This document shows, piece after piece, positions 55,892 through 64,000 of a DNA stretch of 64,000 bases. Position numbers and translations under genes: made by a program. Position 1 is the stretch's first letter. The number at the start of each line of letters is the position of its first letter. The notes under the pieces were generated by a model. The model made no database searches and was not told where the DNA came from. It saw only the letters and a list, made by a program, of their open reading frames with translations. This DNA comes from Nocardia paucivorans NBRC 100373 (GTDB lineage Bacteria; Actinomycetota; Actinomycetes; Mycobacteriales; Mycobacteriaceae), in contig NZ_BAGE01000128.1 of assembly GCF_000308675.1 (NCBI RefSeq), positions 62,001-126,000 on the forward strand, in the 5' to 3' direction.

Positions 55892-56893
55892 GTGCGGTTA
55901 TCACTTCTCGATCGGTCGCGTACCCGGGCGGGTGAACCGGAGTCCGTGGCATTGGTGCATACGGTCGAACGCGCGGTGGCGGCGGAGCGCCTCGGATACG
56001 GACGGTTCTGGGTGGCCGAACATCACGCCGTACCAGGGATCGCCTCCGGGTCGCCGCCGGTGTTGCTGGGGGCGATCGGGGCGCGGACGTCCTCGATTCG
56101 GATCGGATCCGGGGGCGTGATGCTGCCGCATCACCAACCCTTGGTGGTCGCGGAGCAGTTTCTGATGTTGGAGGCCCTGTACCCAGGGCGGATCGATCTC
56201 GGCCTCGGGCGGTCGCTCGCATTCACCGCACCGGTGCGGCAAGCGCTGCGCCAGGACAGCGCCGCGCCGGACCGGTTCGAGGCGGATATCGCACAGGTGC
56301 GCGATTATCTGGATCGGCGGGCGCCGATCACCGCGCACCCGGTCACCGAAACCGTCATCCCGCTGTTCGTCCTGGCCACCGGCAAAGGGCTCACCGTTGC
56401 CGCGCGGCTGGGGTTGCCGGTGGTCCTCGGCGGACCCGTCCTGGATCGCCCGGAATCGGCGGAGTTGCTCGCGAACTATCGACGCGATTTCCGGCCGAGC
56501 CCACGAGCCGATCACCCCTCGGTGACCATTGCGGTGGACGTTCTCGTCGCCGATACCGACGAGCAGGCCCGTGAGCTCGCCCTCCCCGAGGCGTGGGCGT
56601 TGGCGCGGTCCCGCAGCACCGGTGAGTTCCGGGCCCTGGAAACCGTCGCCGCAATCAAGGCCGAACGGTGGAGCGAGCAGATTCGACGCCGGGTCGACCA
56701 GGCATTGCGGCGCACGGTGGCGGGTTCGCCGGCGACGGTACGGCGGCGCCTGGAACAGTTGGCCGAACGAACCGGGGCCGAGGAATTCCTCGTCACGACA
56801 TCGACATACGACCGCGATGCGCTCGCGGCATCCGATGCCGCTGTGGCCCGGATATTTCTCGACCGACCGGCCCTGGTCGGCGAACGTAGGTGA
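55892..56893 (+). CDS. LLM-class flavin-dependent oxidoreductase
   Basis: 333-residue luciferase-like TIM-barrel protein of the bacterial luciferase/LimB group: RLSLLDRSRTRAG N-terminus, FWVAEHHAVPGIASGSPPVL, RIGSGGVMLPHHQPLVVAEQF and YPGRIDLGLGRS. It uses FMN or F420. Members oxidise small organics, and many remain uncharacterised. GTG start at 55892, with GCG-rich upstream sequence and no strong ribosome binding site. It has no overlapping partner. Confidence 0.9.
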   Translation: MRLSLLDRSRTRAGEPESVALVHTVERAVAAERLGYGRFWVAEHHAVPGIASGSPPVLLGAIGARTSSIRIGSGGVMLPHHQPLVVAEQFLMLEALYPGRIDLGLGRSLAFTAPVRQALRQDSAAPDRFEADIAQVRDYLDRRAPITAHPVTETVIPLFVLATGKGLTVAARLGLPVVLGGPVLDRPESAELLANYRRDFRPSPRADHPSVTIAVDVLVADTDEQARELALPEAWALARSRSTGEFRALETVAAIKAERWSEQIRRRVDQALRRTVAGSPATVRRRLEQLAERTGAEEFLVTTSTYDRDALAASDAAVARIFLDRPALVGERR

Positions 56894-56953
56894 TCGAGCG
56901 CACAACCGGGTGAGGGCGTTCGCCGGCGGTGGGGGCGCGGTTCGTCGGCCGGC

Positions 56954-58090
56954 ATGCTATGCCGGGTGTGGCTGTTTCTCGCCGTGCTCGGCGCTTTGGT
57001 TGTGGTGACGGGCCGGTTGCCCGTCGACGACGCTCTCGATATCGGCGTTCACCGGGCGGGACCGATTCTGGGTTTCTTGGTCGCGGTGACAGTATTGGCC
57101 GAATTGGCCGACAGGGCAGGGGTTTTCGATGTGGCGGCGCATTACTGCGCCAGGCTCGCCCGTGGTTCGACACCATTGCTGTTCGTATTGGTTGCCGCAC
57201 TGGCCACGGTGACGACCATCACGATGAGCCTGGACACCACCGCGGTGCTGCTCACTCCCGTGGTGTTGGCGACGGTGGCGCGACTCGGTTTGGCGGCCGC
57301 GCCGTTCGCGCTCCTGGTGGTGTGGTTGGCCAATACCGCCAGCCTGCTGTTGCCGGTATCGAATCTGACGAATCTGCTCGCCGCCGACCACACCGGGCTC
57401 ACGGCATGGGAGTTCGCCGGCCGAATGGCATTACCGCAACTCGTCGCGGTGCTTTCGACCGTGGGTTTTCTCGGTGCGGTTTTCGTGCGCAGCCTGCGCG
57501 GGCGCTACCAGGTGCCGGAGTTCGCCGAGCCGACGGACCGGCTCCTGTGCCTCGTCTGCGCGGCGGCCTGTCTGGGTTTCGCGGCCGCGGTCGCCGCGGG
57601 GGTGACTCCATGGCAGGCGGCGACGGCGGGCGCCGGTGTGACGGTGATCGCTTTCGCCCTGCGTGCCCGCGAACAGTTGCGGCCGGAGTTGCTGCCGTGG
57701 CGACTGGTGGTCACCACCGAAGGGCTGTTCCTGGTGGTCACCGCTCTACTGCACCACGGTCTCGGGGATCTGCTCACCCGGTGGGTCGACGGCTCGGAGC
57801 TGCGCACCGTTTTCGTCTCGGCCGGCGCGGCCAACCTGGTCAATAATCTGCCCGCCTATCTGGCGATGGAAACCACCGTTCCCGCAGACGATTCGGCGCG
57901 GATATGGCCGGTTCTGCTCGGAACCGATATCGGTCCGTTGATCACCATGTGGGGGTCCTTGGCCACGCTGTTGTGGGCCGACCGCTGTCGTGCTCGCGGC
58001 GTACCCATCGGGGCCGGGAGATTCGCCGCACTCGGCCTGGTGGGTGTGCCGCCGATTCTCTGGCTCACCTGGGCCACGATTGGCACGTAG
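56954..58090 (+). CDS. SLC13/ArsB-type anion transporter
   Basis: 378 residues, 10-11 membrane helices. It resembles the ArsB/NhaD-type part of the ion-transporter superfamily: MSLDTTAVLLTPVVLATV and ANLVNNLPAYLAMETT are the two re-entrant signature regions, and WLANTASLLLPVSNLTNLL is the first SNx(T/S) motif. It is shorter than typical ArsB (about 430). The substrate could be arsenite, a divalent anion or sodium/proton exchange. No ars genes are adjacent. The start is ATG 56954 or GTG 56966. Confidence 0.85.
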   Translation: MLCRVWLFLAVLGALVVVTGRLPVDDALDIGVHRAGPILGFLVAVTVLAELADRAGVFDVAAHYCARLARGSTPLLFVLVAALATVTTITMSLDTTAVLLTPVVLATVARLGLAAAPFALLVVWLANTASLLLPVSNLTNLLAADHTGLTAWEFAGRMALPQLVAVLSTVGFLGAVFVRSLRGRYQVPEFAEPTDRLLCLVCAAACLGFAAAVAAGVTPWQAATAGAGVTVIAFALRAREQLRPELLPWRLVVTTEGLFLVVTALLHHGLGDLLTRWVDGSELRTVFVSAGAANLVNNLPAYLAMETTVPADDSARIWPVLLGTDIGPLITMWGSLATLLWADRCRARGVPIGAGRFAALGLVGVPPILWLTWATIGT

Positions 58091-58345
58091 GACCGGTACC
58101 CGGCCGAACCCGTTCACCACGACGGTCGTCCATCCGTTACGATCACTGCTGCCTCTCGGTCCAGCAACCGGCCGCTGAGTCTGTGGACGCGCGCCACGGC
58201 GCGTCGTTGCTTGTGTGATCGGAGGCCATGGTGTCGGTGCATCCTGACGAGATCTGCGTGATCGCCGTATTCACGATCGGCATATCGATGGTCACCGCTG
58301 CCCGATGTGGCGATATGGCCGCTTCCGCTGTCCGAGAGGGTTTCG

Positions 58346-59590
58346 GTGGTGGTCGTGCGCAGTGATGCCTTCGACGCTCATATCGATGTGACCACCGATA
58401 TGAGCGGGTTCGATCGGGAACCGTGTGTACTGCTGGTCGAGGACGATCCCGGCGATGCCCTGTTGGTCGAGGAGCTGGTCGCCGATGCGGCACCCGGTCT
58501 GCGTCTGGAATGGGTACGCACCCTCGCCGAGGCGGCGGACCGGCTGCGAGTGGAAACCCCCGACTGTGTCCTGCTCGATCTGCATCTGCCCGACGCCCAA
58601 GGGCTGGAAGCGGTGGCCCGGATCCGCGCGCACAACGATCAGGTCGCGGTGGTGGTGATGACCGGACTCGACCAGGAACGCACCGGTTTGGCGGCCCTGG
58701 CCTCCGGGGCGCAGGACTACCTGGTCAAAGGTCGGGTGGAACCGGAACTGTTCGCGCGTGCCGTGCGCTATGCCATCCAGCGCAAACAGGTCGAACGCGC
58801 CGGCGCAGCATTGCAGGCGAGTCGGATGCGGGCGCAGGAGAACGCTCGTCTCGAGCGGGGACTGCTGCCGACTCCGCTGTTGGGCGCCGACCGTGCGGTG
58901 GACGTGATCTCCCGATACCGACCCGGTCGCGCGCATTCGCTGCTCGGTGGCGATTTCTACGATGTGGTGCAGGATTCCGACGGCCTCGTGCACGCCATCA
59001 TCGGTGACGTCTCCGGTCATGGCCCCGATGCCGCCGCCACCGGCGTCGCCTTGCGGCTGGCCTGGCGCACACTGGTCCTCACCGGGGTGACCGGGTCGCG
59101 GCAGCTGCGGCTGTTGGAACGGGTGCTGTTGGCCGAGCGGACCGATCGGCTGACCTTCGCCACCGCGACGAGTCTGGTCCTCGACCCGTCGACCCGACGA
59201 GTGCTGATACGGCGCGCCGGTCACCCGGGCATGCTGCAGCACGCCCGAGGCGAGCTGCGGTGGCTCGAGGTTCCCGGCGGCCCGGCGCTCGGGTTCATGC
59301 CCGACCGCGCGCAGTGGCCCGCCACCGAGATCGAGTCGGCCGCCGAGACCGGGCTGATGCTGTTCACCGACGGCCTGTTCGAGGGCCGGGTGGGTCGAGA
59401 CGGCGCGCGGCTCGGTGAGCACGGTCTGCTGCATATTGCCCGGGCGGTTGCGGTGGAAGGACCGGAGGCCTTCGTCGACGAGTTGATCGGCCGAGTGGAG
59501 GACCTGGCCTCCGAGGCCGGCGGACTGGACGACGACCTGGCCATTCTCTATTTGCGTTGGAACGACCCGCGGAGAGGCGAACTGCCATGA
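58346..59590 (+). CDS. REC-PP2C phosphatase (RsbU/RssB-like)
   Basis: 414 residues from GTG 58346 (GAGAGGG upstream). The N-terminal receiver domain (VLLVEDDPGDALLVEEL, phospho-Asp in LLDLHLPDAQG, Lys in YLVKGRV) is followed by a short coiled linker and a SpoIIE-type phosphatase domain: GGDFYDVV, IGDVSGHGPDAA, FTDGLFEG, DDDLAILYL. It should dephosphorylate a STAS anti-anti-sigma factor when its receiver is phosphorylated. It is coupled to the kinase gene by ATGA at 59587. Confidence 0.92.
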   Translation: MVVVRSDAFDAHIDVTTDMSGFDREPCVLLVEDDPGDALLVEELVADAAPGLRLEWVRTLAEAADRLRVETPDCVLLDLHLPDAQGLEAVARIRAHNDQVAVVVMTGLDQERTGLAALASGAQDYLVKGRVEPELFARAVRYAIQRKQVERAGAALQASRMRAQENARLERGLLPTPLLGADRAVDVISRYRPGRAHSLLGGDFYDVVQDSDGLVHAIIGDVSGHGPDAAATGVALRLAWRTLVLTGVTGSRQLRLLERVLLAERTDRLTFATATSLVLDPSTRRVLIRRAGHPGMLQHARGELRWLEVPGGPALGFMPDRAQWPATEIESAAETGLMLFTDGLFEGRVGRDGARLGEHGLLHIARAVAVEGPEAFVDELIGRVEDLASEAGGLDDDLAILYLRWNDPRRGELP

Positions 59591-61263
59591 CGAACATGGA
59601 GTCCGGACCGGTCGCCAGGATGACCGCGCAACTGTGGTTCCAGTTGGTGTTCGCGTTGATGATTCTGCTCGTTCTGCTGGGTGCCGTCGCCGGAGCCCAG
59701 GTCATCGGCCACACCAATCACGTCACCGATCGGCTGGTGGAGCATACGCTGCCCGCATCCGCGGAGGCCTATCGATTGCAGAGCGCGCTGATCAACCAGG
59801 AGACGGGTCTGCGCGGCTATGCCATCGCCGCCGATCCCGAGTTCCTCGAGCCCTATATGCGGGGTAAACAGGATCAGGAGCGCGCGGCCGGGCGCCTGCG
59901 CGAGTTGTTGGCCGATCGACCGGATCTATTGGCCGACCTCGACGAAATCGAGCGCGGAGTACGGCAGTGGCGCACCGAGTACGCCGACCCGCTCGCCGCG
60001 GCCCCGAGCGCTGATATGGCTCGCGCGCGCAGCGCCGCGACCACCGCGCACGCGAAAACCGTCTTCGACCACATGCGTGCCGCGTTCACCGCCCAGAACG
60101 ATCATTTGGCGGCCGCCGTCGTAGAGGACGGCCGGGCCCTGGACCGAGCCCGCGCCATCCGCAATGGCGTACTGGTCGGCATGGTGCTCGTTTTCCTGCT
60201 GACGGGCACCGTATTGATCGTGCTGCTGCGCAGGCTGGTCATCCGCCCGCTCGCCGAGCTCGCCAAGTCGTCGCTGCGCGTGGCGAACGGCGAATTCGAC
60301 CATCACATCGATGGTCGGGGACCCGCGGATGTGGTCCAGGTCGCCGCGGCGGTCGAGGATATGCGGACGCGCATCGTCACCGAGCTGAGTTCCTCGCGGT
60401 CCCAGTGGCTGCTGCTGCAACAGCAGAAGGCCGATCTGGATCTACAGGCCGAGGAGCTGCGGCGCTCCAACGCCGAGCTGGAACAGTTTGCCTATGTCGC
60501 CTCGCACGATTTGCAGGAGCCGTTGCGCAAGGTCGCCTCGTTCTGTCAGTTGTTGGAGAAGCGCTACGGTTCTCAACTCGACGAACGTGGCAAACAGTAC
60601 ATCGATTTCGCCGTCGACGGCGCCAAACGCATGCAGGTGCTCATCAACGATCTGCTCACCTTCTCCCGCGTCGGCCGGCTCAGTGAGGGAATCGAACCGG
60701 TCCGTCTCGACCGCCCACTGGAGAAGGCGCTGACCAATCTGTCGGGCCTGATCGAGGACACCGACGCCGTTGTCGAGCGGCCCGAGCAACTGCCCGAGAT
60801 CATGGGCGAGGCAACGCTGCTGATCATGCTGTGGCAGAATCTCATCGGCAACGCGATCAAATTCCGCAAGGCCGATCTGACGCCTGTTGTGCGGATCACC
60901 GTCGAACCGCTCGATGACGATCCATCCGGTCGGCTGTTCTCGGTGATCGATAACGGTATCGGTATCGCACCGGAATTCGCGGAAAAGGTGTTCGTCATCT
61001 TCCAACGCCTGCACGCTCGTAACGAATACAGCGGCACCGGCATAGGGTTGGCCGTGTGCAAGAAGATCGTCGAATACCACGGCGGTCGCATCTGGATCGA
61101 TACCGAGTACACCGAGGGAACCCGCATCTGCTTCACCCTCCGGGCCGTCGCCCCCGTGGTCGCGGATGAATCCACCGCGATATCTGTCGACGCGGAACAG
61201 GCCGGGGCCGTGTCGACGTCCACCGCCACACCGGGATCCACCACAGAAGGAGCCACCACATGA
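59587..61263 (+). CDS. Sensor histidine kinase with CHASE3-type sensor
   Basis: 558 residues: TM1 (about 16-36), an extracytoplasmic CHASE3-like helical sensor (NQETGLRGYAIAADPEFLEPY), TM2 (about 198-220), HAMP, coiled coil, HisKA with phospho-His in YVASHDLQEPLRKV, then HATPase (NLIGNAIKF, DNGIGIAPEF, GTGIGLAVCKKIVEYHGG). The last box and overall form resemble phytochrome-like kinases. A Thr/Ala-rich tail follows. It overlaps both neighbours (ATGA), so it likely phosphorylates the upstream receiver-phosphatase, the downstream regulator or both. Confidence 0.93.
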   Translation: MTNMESGPVARMTAQLWFQLVFALMILLVLLGAVAGAQVIGHTNHVTDRLVEHTLPASAEAYRLQSALINQETGLRGYAIAADPEFLEPYMRGKQDQERAAGRLRELLADRPDLLADLDEIERGVRQWRTEYADPLAAAPSADMARARSAATTAHAKTVFDHMRAAFTAQNDHLAAAVVEDGRALDRARAIRNGVLVGMVLVFLLTGTVLIVLLRRLVIRPLAELAKSSLRVANGEFDHHIDGRGPADVVQVAAAVEDMRTRIVTELSSSRSQWLLLQQQKADLDLQAEELRRSNAELEQFAYVASHDLQEPLRKVASFCQLLEKRYGSQLDERGKQYIDFAVDGAKRMQVLINDLLTFSRVGRLSEGIEPVRLDRPLEKALTNLSGLIEDTDAVVERPEQLPEIMGEATLLIMLWQNLIGNAIKFRKADLTPVVRITVEPLDDDPSGRLFSVIDNGIGIAPEFAEKVFVIFQRLHARNEYSGTGIGLAVCKKIVEYHGGRIWIDTEYTEGTRICFTLRAVAPVVADESTAISVDAEQAGAVSTSTATPGSTTEGATT

Positions 61264-61706
61264 GCATGTCGCCGGGCCGGCCGATCGATATCCTCCTCGT
61301 CGAGGACGATCCGGGCGATGAACTGATGACCAGGGAGGCGTTCGAGGACAACAAGATCGGCAACACCCTGCATGTCGCCCGTGACGGGCAGGAGGCGCTG
61401 GACTTCCTGTATCGACAAGGCGAGTACGCGGACGCACCTTGTCCGGATCTCATCCTGCTGGACCTGAATCTGCCGAAATACGATGGCCGGCAGGTGCTGG
61501 AGAAGATCAAGGCCGACCCCGAACTCTCACATATCCCGGTGGTCGTCCTCACCACTTCGGCCGCCGAGGAAGATATTCTGCGCAGCTACAAACTGCACGC
61601 CAACGCCTATGTCACCAAACCGGTGGATCTCGACCAGTTCGTGGCCGCCATCAAACAGATCGATGAGTTCTTCGTGCAGGTGGTGCGACTGCCGCGCGCC
61701 CGATAG
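61260..61706 (+). CDS. Single-domain response regulator (Rcp1 type)
   Basis: 148 residues, receiver domain only. Acidic pair in LLVEDDPGDELM, phospho-Asp in ILLDLNLPKYDGR, Thr in VLTTSAAEED and Lys in YVTKPVDL. The PKYDG variant and size match Rcp1-type regulators that serve phytochrome-like kinases. No output domain, so it probably acts as a phosphate sink or relay to the adjacent PP2C protein. It starts in an ATGA overlap with the kinase. Confidence 0.93.
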   Translation: MSMSPGRPIDILLVEDDPGDELMTREAFEDNKIGNTLHVARDGQEALDFLYRQGEYADAPCPDLILLDLNLPKYDGRQVLEKIKADPELSHIPVVVLTTSAAEEDILRSYKLHANAYVTKPVDLDQFVAAIKQIDEFFVQVVRLPRAR

Positions 61707-61727
61707 GCGCGCGGCGGATCGGCCGGT

Positions 61728-62183
61728 TCAGTTCGCCGCGGTGTTGGTTCCCGCGGCGAGCGCGGCATCCAGCGAATCGTAGACGGCGAGCAGCTTGTCC
61801 AATGCCGTCAGTTCGATAGGGCGACGTACGGCGTCGGAAGCAACCACACGCAGCCGGTCCTCACGGCCTTCCGAGACCACCAGGAGCGCGCTCAGACCGG
61901 CCGATCCCAGGAAACCGACCTCGGACATATCCACGATCATCGGCTTCCCGCGGCGTTGGGCCTCTTCGAGGGCGGTCTGCAACTGCGGCGCGGAGGACAT
62001 GTCGACCTCCCCGTGTACGGTGACGATCTCGGTGCCGTCCTCGGTGCGCACCTGCACATCGAGTATGCGAGACGATCCCTCGCCGCTCACCGTAGACCTC
62101 CCAGGTTGCAATTCGCCACTTTCCACCTCTGCAGCATCGAGCCCCATCGCGTGATATGCGAGCGAGGCTTCAGCGGTCGTCAC
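61728..62183 (-). CDS. STAS-domain anti-anti-sigma factor
   Basis: About 151 residues from GTG 62183 (ATG 62147 and GTG 62222 are alternatives). The STAS domain starts at DVQVRTEDGTEIVTVHGEVDM. The phosphoacceptor loop reads MIVDMSEVGFLGSAGLSALL; the Ser in GSAG is the likely phosphorylated residue. It converges on the response regulator and is divergent from the RsbW-like gene. It would bind an anti-sigma kinase when dephosphorylated by the nearby PP2C enzyme. Confidence 0.88.
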   Translation of the reverse strand: MTTAEASLAYHAMGLDAAEVESGELQPGRSTVSGEGSSRILDVQVRTEDGTEIVTVHGEVDMSSAPQLQTALEEAQRRGKPMIVDMSEVGFLGSAGLSALLVVSEGREDRLRVVASDAVRRPIELTALDKLLAVYDSLDAALAAGTNTAAN

Positions 62184-62320
62184 AGCCAACTTACCCGATC
62201 GGGCGGACCGTAATCGGGACACTCCCGAATCGGGGGAGTGGCCCGTACCACGTATTCGGACCGTGGGCGGGTACGCTGGCGATCCGGACTTGGCAGCAGT
62301 GCATTCAGGAGCGGTCGGAT

Positions 62321-62755
62321 ATGGGCAAAGGCGAGAACGTTTTTCCCTCCTCGTCGGCGCAGACCAATACGATCGGGGTGCGCGTTCCCGCGGTCTACGA
62401 GCAATTGGTCATGCTCCGAGCACTCGCCGAAACTGTGGCGTTGATCGCCGATTTCGGTCTCGACGAGGTCGCCGATATGCGGTTGGCCCTGGACGAGGTG
62501 GCCACCGCCCTCCTGCAGGACGCGGCGCCCGACTCCGAGCTGGACTGCGCCTTCGCCTACGACGAATCCTCCATGGATGTCACCGTGTCCGCCGTCACGG
62601 TGTCCGCGGCCGGCCCGGACGAGGACAGTTTCGGTTGGCATATCGTGTCGACACTCACCGATCGGATATCGACCACCATCGGTTCTCATGATCCCGCTGC
62701 CGGTGGGTACCCCACCGTCGTACGTTTCCGTTGGTCCCGCGCAGGCAAACCGTGA
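62321..62755 (+). CDS. RsbW-like anti-sigma factor
   Basis: 144 residues, ATG 62321 with AGGAG 9 bases upstream. It resembles the mycobacterial RsbW/UsfX anti-sigma group: IGVRVPAVYEQLVMLRALAE, the N-box region MRLALDEVATALLQDAAPDS and a C-terminal FGWHIVSTLTDRI. The G boxes are degenerate, so ATPase or kinase activity may be weak. It normally pairs with a SigF-type factor, which is not in this window. Confidence 0.8.
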   Translation: MGKGENVFPSSSAQTNTIGVRVPAVYEQLVMLRALAETVALIADFGLDEVADMRLALDEVATALLQDAAPDSELDCAFAYDESSMDVTVSAVTVSAAGPDEDSFGWHIVSTLTDRISTTIGSHDPAAGGYPTVVRFRWSRAGKP

Positions 62756-62914
62756 AGGATGGGCTCGACGTGATCACCATCGCTCGGCCGCATGCGGGGT
62801 GGGCGAATGGGTATGGCAAACGACGAGCGCGCGGTTTACAGTGCGCACCATGTCGAACACCGCGGGTCCGTCGCCGACACCGTCCGTTGGTGAGACCGTA
62901 GGGAGGCAGCTGAG

Positions 62915-63334
62915 GTGACGACACCCCGCCCGTCCGGGTTGGAAAGTCCGCCGAGTCGGTTCGAACTGAACTTCCCGGCGAAGCCCGACCGATTGGCCGA
63001 GGTCAGGCACGCGATGCGCGAGTGGCTTTCCCGCTGTTCGCTCGATGAGCGTCAGGTCTACGATGTGCTGCTCGCCGTGGGAGAGGCGTGCAGCAACGCC
63101 ATCGAGCACGGGCATCGCGGTGATGGCGGAATCATTCGGCTGCGGGCCGCGCTCACCCCCGGTGACCTGCGGATAACCGTCGCCGATCACGGCAGATGGA
63201 AACCCCCGGATGCCCCGCCCGATCCGATACGCGGCCGTGGTATGGCCATTATCCGCACTCTGATCCCCGATGTGGAGATCACCTCCTCCGCCGGCGGTAC
63301 GACCGTCGACATGCGAATACCACTATCCCGGTGA
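62915..63334 (+). CDS. ATP-binding anti-sigma regulator (SpoIIAB/RsbW-like kinase)
   Basis: 139 residues, GTG start at 62915. GHKL fold with intact boxes: N-box AVGEACSNAIEHG, G1 VADHGRWK, G2 RGRGMAIIR. Such proteins bind a sigma factor and phosphorylate a STAS partner. The gene lies on the same strand 160 bases after the other RsbW-like gene, and together with the STAS and PP2C genes it completes a partner-switching set. Confidence 0.9.
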   Translation: MTTPRPSGLESPPSRFELNFPAKPDRLAEVRHAMREWLSRCSLDERQVYDVLLAVGEACSNAIEHGHRGDGGIIRLRAALTPGDLRITVADHGRWKPPDAPPDPIRGRGMAIIRTLIPDVEITSSAGGTTVDMRIPLSR

Positions 63335-63473
63335 ACCCGCACCGGTAACCACCCTGCTATCGATACCGCGCCCCGAGATCCGCTTCGCGACGTCGTCGAA
63401 GAGTCGTCGAAGATATGCCCGCGGTATTGCTGCGAAGACCATTCTCGACCTCGGCCCACTCGAATGGGGGCCA

Positions 63474-64000
63474 TCAGCGGCGGCCGAGGAAGAGAGTCTG
63501 GGTGCTGCGGCCCAGCGGCCCCTTCTCGTCGAAGAGCTCCGCTTCGGCCAGACCGATACCGTGAGGCTGCGGATGGGTGACGGCGTCGAGACAGATCCAC
63601 TCGCCCGCGGGTTGGCGATGCAGGATGACCGTCAGGTCGGTGTTGATGAACAGATAGCGCTCCCAGTCCAGGAGCGCACTGATGCCATTGCCGGAGTCGG
63701 CGGCGGCGAGGGCGCGTTCCACCGGACTGGGCGTGGTGCCCGCGACGATCGGGTACTCGAGTCGTATCCAGCAGGTCGCGGGACCGGGTTCGGTGAAGGA
63801 TCCGGCGACGAAGCGGTACTCGATACCGGTGTGGAAGCCCACCGGTTGGGTGGACGGGAACGGCTCGGGTGCGGGCGCCTCGTCGGGGCCGGGGCGCCCG
63901 CCGGTCGGTAGGAAATGTTCGGGTAGGTCGAGCGGCGGGTCGGCCTGTTTGAACCGCCACGCGTTCGCCCGCATCACCGGGCCCCGGTCGGTGGACAGGG
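63474..64000 (-). CDS. Thioesterase family protein, 5' end beyond window
   Basis: C-terminal about 175 residues of a double-hotdog acyl-CoA thioesterase-like protein (TesB-like, PF13622 type): TDRGPVMRANAWRF, then GTTPSPVERALAAADSGNGIS, LDWERYLFINTDLTVILHR, WICLDAVTHPQPHGIGLAEAELFDEKGPLGRSTQTLF. The last motif is typical of the family's second hotdog. The reading frame runs through base 64000, so the start lies outside. It probably hydrolyses acyl-CoA; the physiological substrate is unknown. Confidence 0.85.
   Translation of the reverse strand, partial: LSTDRGPVMRANAWRFKQADPPLDLPEHFLPTGGRPGPDEAPAPEPFPSTQPVGFHTGIEYRFVAGSFTEPGPATCWIRLEYPIVAGTTPSPVERALAAADSGNGISALLDWERYLFINTDLTVILHRQPAGEWICLDAVTHPQPHGIGLAEAELFDEKGPLGRSTQTLFLGRR

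Overview
This window is a contiguous stretch of high-GC actinobacterial chromosome. Dense coding on both strands, frequent GTG starts, ATGA/GTGA gene overlaps, an F420-dependent nitroreductase of the mycobacterial Ddn type, a SigJ-like ECF41 sigma factor, an HspX-like Hsp20 next to a PfkB kinase, and a partner-switching anti-sigma module all point to the mycolic-acid actinomycetes. Nocardia or a close relative is my best inference; no rRNA or taxon-defining gene is present to prove it.

Layout. 0.3-12.5 kb is ordinary chromosome: a dienelactone hydrolase; a PepSY protein divergent from an OmpR-type two-component system whose kinase carries a poly-Asp sensor insert; a diiron-type metallo-beta-lactamase fold enzyme; a quinone-oxidoreductase-like protein; a HAD hydrolase; IlvD; an F420 reductase/TetR divergent pair; and a MerR/hydrolase pair. 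12.5-19 kb is a worn, mobile-element-rich zone. It holds a LOG-type protein, a P450 fused out of frame to the tail of the next gene, IS3 and IS481-type transposase fragments, a formyl-THF cyclo-ligase family gene caught between them, one nearly complete IS3-family element with recognisable ends, and a frameshifted ECF41 sigma gene divergent from its AhpD-like partner. 19-21.6 kb is a membrane-reductase fusion plus a PadR regulator behind a perfect 30-bp palindrome. 21.6-24.3 kb has a frameshifted membrane NACHT NTPase and a secreted protein.

25.2-31.7 kb is the most novel part. A 37-codon peptide gene with a strong ribosome binding site stands before five genes: a methyltransferase-like protein, a free-standing adenylation enzyme, an alpha-oxoamine synthase, an MFS exporter and an ATP-grasp ligase. 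Each of these five overlaps the next by ATGA. There is no carrier protein, condensation domain or known RiPP enzyme, so this looks like an undescribed small biosynthetic pathway, perhaps peptide-templated. A convergent large protein of unknown function with two LDGH motifs follows.

33.8-48.5 kb returns to mostly core-like genes: a VOC protein, a membrane class III cyclase coupled to a Crp/Fnr regulator, two secreted proteins, a fused alpha-beta glycyl-tRNA synthetase (unexpected in this phylum), MenC, PfkB and Hsp20, an ARMT1-like protein and a P-loop kinase. 48.4-50.5 kb is an accessory patch with a decayed MFS fragment, a strong inverted repeat and two tandem paralogous genes of unknown family. 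50.7-58.1 kb contains a TetR/VOC/CMD group, a serine hydrolase lipoprotein, a TRIC-type channel, a stress protein, a luciferase-like monooxygenase and an anion transporter. 58.3-63.3 kb is a general-stress signalling block (REC-PP2C phosphatase, CHASE3-type kinase, Rcp1-type regulator, STAS protein, two RsbW-like ATPases) without its sigma factor in view. The window ends inside a thioesterase-family gene.
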